Positions 6,702-8,413 of a stretch of DNA of 8,413 nucleotides are shown one piece after another (the stretch's first letter is position 1; each line of letters starts with the position of its first letter). The notes beneath the pieces were generated by a model. It worked only from the letters and a program-made list of their open reading frames with translations, had not been told where the DNA came from and ran no database searches. Position numbers and translations under genes: made by a program. Source of the stretch: CAYHOI01 sp964358175. Lineage in GTDB: Bacteria > Margulisbacteria > Riflemargulisbacteria > GWF2-35-9. The stretch is taken from contig CAYHOI010000084.1 of assembly GCA_964358175.1 (NCBI GenBank), positions 1 through 8,413 on the forward strand, read 5' to 3'.

Positions 6702-7255
6702 TTTTCATCCTCCGAAAAGACTTGAGCGGTAAATGCCAATAGCTGTGCATCCTTGTCCAAATAAGCTGAGGCAGGAAGACCCGCTTTTTGGCAGAGTCCC
6801 TCAAGAAACTCCTTGCGTCCCCAACCTTGTTCAACGGGAACCTGAGGCAGTAAAACCCCAGAACGCAAGCCAAGTCTGAGCAACAATCCATGTTTTCCTA
6901 CAACGACTGCCGAAGGCTGAATCGGTGCCAAGGGTGATAGAACGCTAATTTCGATATGGATCTTGGCAAACTCATCTATTGTCAGGGGAGAAAAGCGCGG
7001 ATCGTGAAAAGCTGCCTCAGTCGCCATCTTTTGAACCCCAAGACAAAGGGGATATTGCCCGATGATATTTCCGATACATCCACGAAGCCTTTCGCCCAGT
7101 TTGAGGGTCACGAAAACCCCCACAATTTGATCCAGTTGGACAAAAGAATTCTCGATCAATCGAATAGGCTTCCCGGTCAATTCATCAGAGAGGGTTTCTC
7201 GCGCAATACGAAGAAGAAAGAGCTGTTCGTCAATGGATAACGGAGTTGTTGACAC
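6698..7255 (-). CDS. AMMECR1-domain protein
   Basis: The 185-residue protein covers the whole AMMECR1 domain. Landmarks are the invariant LRGCIG (57-62), AAFHDPRFSPL (81-91), IEISVLSPL (101-109) and the C-terminal block with HGLLLRLGLRSGVLLPQV (122-139), followed by VEQGWGRKEFLEGLCQKAGLP up to 161. The domain is found in all kingdoms. Its biochemical activity is not settled; in many prokaryotes it occurs beside or fused to a Memo-like protein and a radical SAM enzyme, neither of which is in this window. It is probably cytosolic. The start is taken as GTG at 7255, 3 bases after the upstream stop. No good ribosome-binding site is visible there, so coupling with the solute-binding protein gene is likely. 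Confidence 0.92.
   Translation of the reverse strand: MSTTPLSIDEQLFLLRIARETLSDELTGKPIRLIENSFVQLDQIVGVFVTLKLGERLRGCIGNIIGQYPLCLGVQKMATEAAFHDPRFSPLTIDEFAKIHIEISVLSPLAPIQPSAVVVGKHGLLLRLGLRSGVLLPQVPVEQGWGRKEFLEGLCQKAGLPASAYLDKDAQLLAFTAQVFSEDEK
6709..6713 (-). promoter_or_regulatory. Ribosome-binding site deciding the GTG start at 6701
   Basis: GGAGG on the minus strand lies 7 bases before GTG (6699-6701), inside the last codons of the AMMECR1 gene. The nearer ATG at 6706-6708 is too close to the site and its frame meets a TGA after four codons, so GTG is the start. Confidence 0.75.
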
Positions 7256-7258
7256 CGC

Positions 7259-8308
7259 TCAATTAAACCATTTCATCAGTCTAAAGTACAGTTTGTTGTT
7301 AAAAAATTTCAGAACGCGGGACTCCTTTATTTTTTCGGGATCGGTTTCCTTTCGCAGTAAATAATTAAGCACTTCGATTCGATCCGAAAGCACCTTCGGT
7401 TCAATGGGACTGGCCCATCGATTAGACTGGCAAATGCTTAGGAGACTGGCCAAAATAGGGTCTTTCGAGAGTTCACCTTGCAGATCGATGTTGGTGGGCA
7501 ACAAATTTAGTGTTTCCCAAGTCTCCTGCTGAAAGTTGTGTGATCGAAGGGTCTGCATGGCTTTTTGGGTTTGGGCACGATTGTTAAAATGAATCCCCAC
7601 GTAGGCACCCTTAAACTCACGGTTCCCATTCTGTGACTCTGGCACAGGAAAGACAGAAAATTCTGAGGGTTGCTGTTTAAGAATCGTATACATCCAAAGC
7701 CCTGAAATAATGGCATAATTTTCCTTTTTCAGAAATGCCTCTACGGGATCCTTTTTGAAGAGTCCGGGATACACTTTTCGCAACATAACAAGAAATTTCA
7801 ATGTATACACCATATTCTGGCTTGAGAAAGGGGTTTGACTAATCCAAAAGGGAAGCTGATCGTTGAAAAAAGACAGGTAATTGTAAAAGCTATCAGGCGT
7901 CCACGTGGTGGGGAAAGACATAAAGGCCGTATGCGTTTGCAGATAATTGAGGGTCTCCGACCAAGTTTTGACCGGCAACTGAGGTTTACTGCCCCAGACA
8001 TACAGAACACGAACATCCCAGAATATGGGTTCAACTCCACCAAATTCCTTCGAATGTTGAGAGATAAATGGAACATACGTGTGTCCCGTTAGCAAGATAT
8101 CCGGCACATCGTTATGACGGATACGACGGGTAATCTCGGGGAGGGCATTGTCCCAATAAAATACCCGAATCGTCGCATCAGGAAAGTAGCGTTGAAACGT
8201 TGCCATCGCCTTCGCCTCCTGGGATTTATCTAGGGTAATCCAGATTTGAAGCGGAAAAGAAAGGGGCACCATACACAAACACAATAACAAAACAATCCGA
8301 ACTGTCAT
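7259..8308 (-). CDS. Extracellular solute-binding protein, family-1 (MalE-like) type
   Basis: This 349-residue protein has an N-terminal signal segment (about 1-20: MTVRIVLLLCLCMVPLSFPL) and then a periplasmic-binding-protein fold, as judged from features typical of sugar-type binding proteins of ABC importers: an N-terminal strand and helix (IWITLDKSQEAKAMATFQRYFP), PDILLTG (69-75), the PVKTWSETLNYL block (112-123), YAIISGLW and GAYVGIHFNN in the second lobe. The cysteines in the signal segment do not form a lipobox, so it is probably a free periplasmic protein rather than a lipoprotein. The ligand cannot be told. No permease or ATPase gene is in the window; partners may lie beyond the right edge. 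The ATG at 8308 has no ribosome-binding site and coincides with the predicted transcription start. Family assignment is from pattern, so moderately sure. Confidence 0.75.
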   Translation of the reverse strand: MTVRIVLLLCLCMVPLSFPLQIWITLDKSQEAKAMATFQRYFPDATIRVFYWDNALPEITRRIRHNDVPDILLTGHTYVPFISQHSKEFGGVEPIFWDVRVLYVWGSKPQLPVKTWSETLNYLQTHTAFMSFPTTWTPDSFYNYLSFFNDQLPFWISQTPFSSQNMVYTLKFLVMLRKVYPGLFKKDPVEAFLKKENYAIISGLWMYTILKQQPSEFSVFPVPESQNGNREFKGAYVGIHFNNRAQTQKAMQTLRSHNFQQETWETLNLLPTNIDLQGELSKDPILASLLSICQSNRWASPIEPKVLSDRIEVLNYLLRKETDPEKIKESRVLKFFNNKLYFRLMKWFN

Positions 8309-8314
8309 GTGGGC

Positions 8315-8343
8315 ATTATAGGAAGGAGCGAGATAAAAGTCAA
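8315..8343 (-). promoter_or_regulatory. Sigma-70-type promoter (TTGACT, 17-bp spacer, TATAAT)
   Basis: On the minus strand TTGACT (8338-8343) and TATAAT (8315-8320) are separated by exactly 17 bases, an 11 of 12 match to the consensus. Six bases (GCCCAC) follow before the ATG at 8308, so the expected +1 is the A of that ATG. This would head the whole eight-gene string. No other promoter as good was noticed within the string, though internal promoters were not searched for exhaustively. Confidence 0.7.
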
Positions 8344-8413
8344 AAAAGACTGACCTGTTCCAGCAATTCTAATTATAACTTTTGTTGCTCCAAATTGCCG
8401 CCTCACCCACCCC

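Noticed and set aside
6694..6891. A 65-codon minus-strand frame inside the AMMECR1 gene
   Set aside because: It is an out-of-frame shadow of the conserved C-terminal block of AMMECR1 with no start signal of its own.
780..7755. Several GGATCC-like palindromes scattered through the window
   Set aside because: They sit inside conserved codons at irregular distances and show no pattern beyond chance.
8338..8351. AGTC-AAAAAA-GACT palindrome overlapping the -35 box, as an operator or terminator
   Set aside because: A 4-base stem is expected by chance in such A/T-rich DNA.
8364..8390. Inverted AGCAA / TTGCT around a TATAAT-like core upstream of the promoter, as a second promoter or operator
   Set aside because: No -35 box at proper distance on either strand, and 5-base arms are weak evidence.

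Overview
The window looks like a gene-dense bacterial chromosome segment with moderate GC content. Almost all of it is one long minus-strand gene string that runs from the right edge (about 8308) to the left (262). Gaps between the eight genes range from a 4-base overlap to 18 bases, and several starts are GTG. The gene content fits a Gram-negative-type (diderm) bacterium: bacterial PurB and ArgS, MEP-pathway IspG, a secreted S-layer-homology protein, and a solute-binding protein with no lipobox. The SLH domain on a possible envelope beta-structure hints at deep-branching diderm lineages such as Margulisbacteria or relatives of Cyanobacteria. That is a guess, and no marker here fixes the taxon.

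In transcription order (right to left) the string is: a secreted family-1 type solute-binding protein (7259-8308); an AMMECR1-domain protein (6698-7255); a 75-residue orphan protein (6474-6701); a two-TM potassium channel with an RCK domain (5440-6468); an SLH/Ig-like envelope protein (4193-5440); argS (2642-4189); ispG (1591-2640); and purB (262-1572). A near-consensus sigma-70 promoter (TTGACT, 17 bases, TATAAT) lies directly before the first gene. Its expected +1 is the A of the ATG, so that message would be leaderless. The 3' end meets two small plus-strand frames (1-99 partial, 120-269) that converge on purB. A hairpin at 240-261 could terminate transcription from both sides.

The most interesting signal is inside the potassium channel gene. 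Just after the second TM helix, at Met105, there is a textbook ribosome-binding site (AAGGAGG, 6-base spacer, ATG). The full-length start has no recognisable one. This is the arrangement known from the archaeal channel MthK, where an internal start at Met107 makes free RCK subunits that complete the octameric gating ring. The sequence therefore suggests one gene making two products: channel subunit and soluble gating-ring subunit.

The three housekeeping genes at the 3' end (tRNA charging, isoprenoid synthesis, purine synthesis) share no pathway with the ion-channel and envelope genes upstream. Their link is best read as co-transcription, not shared function. No RNA genes, mobile elements, CRISPR arrays or long repeats were seen, and there is no gene-free stretch over 300 bases.
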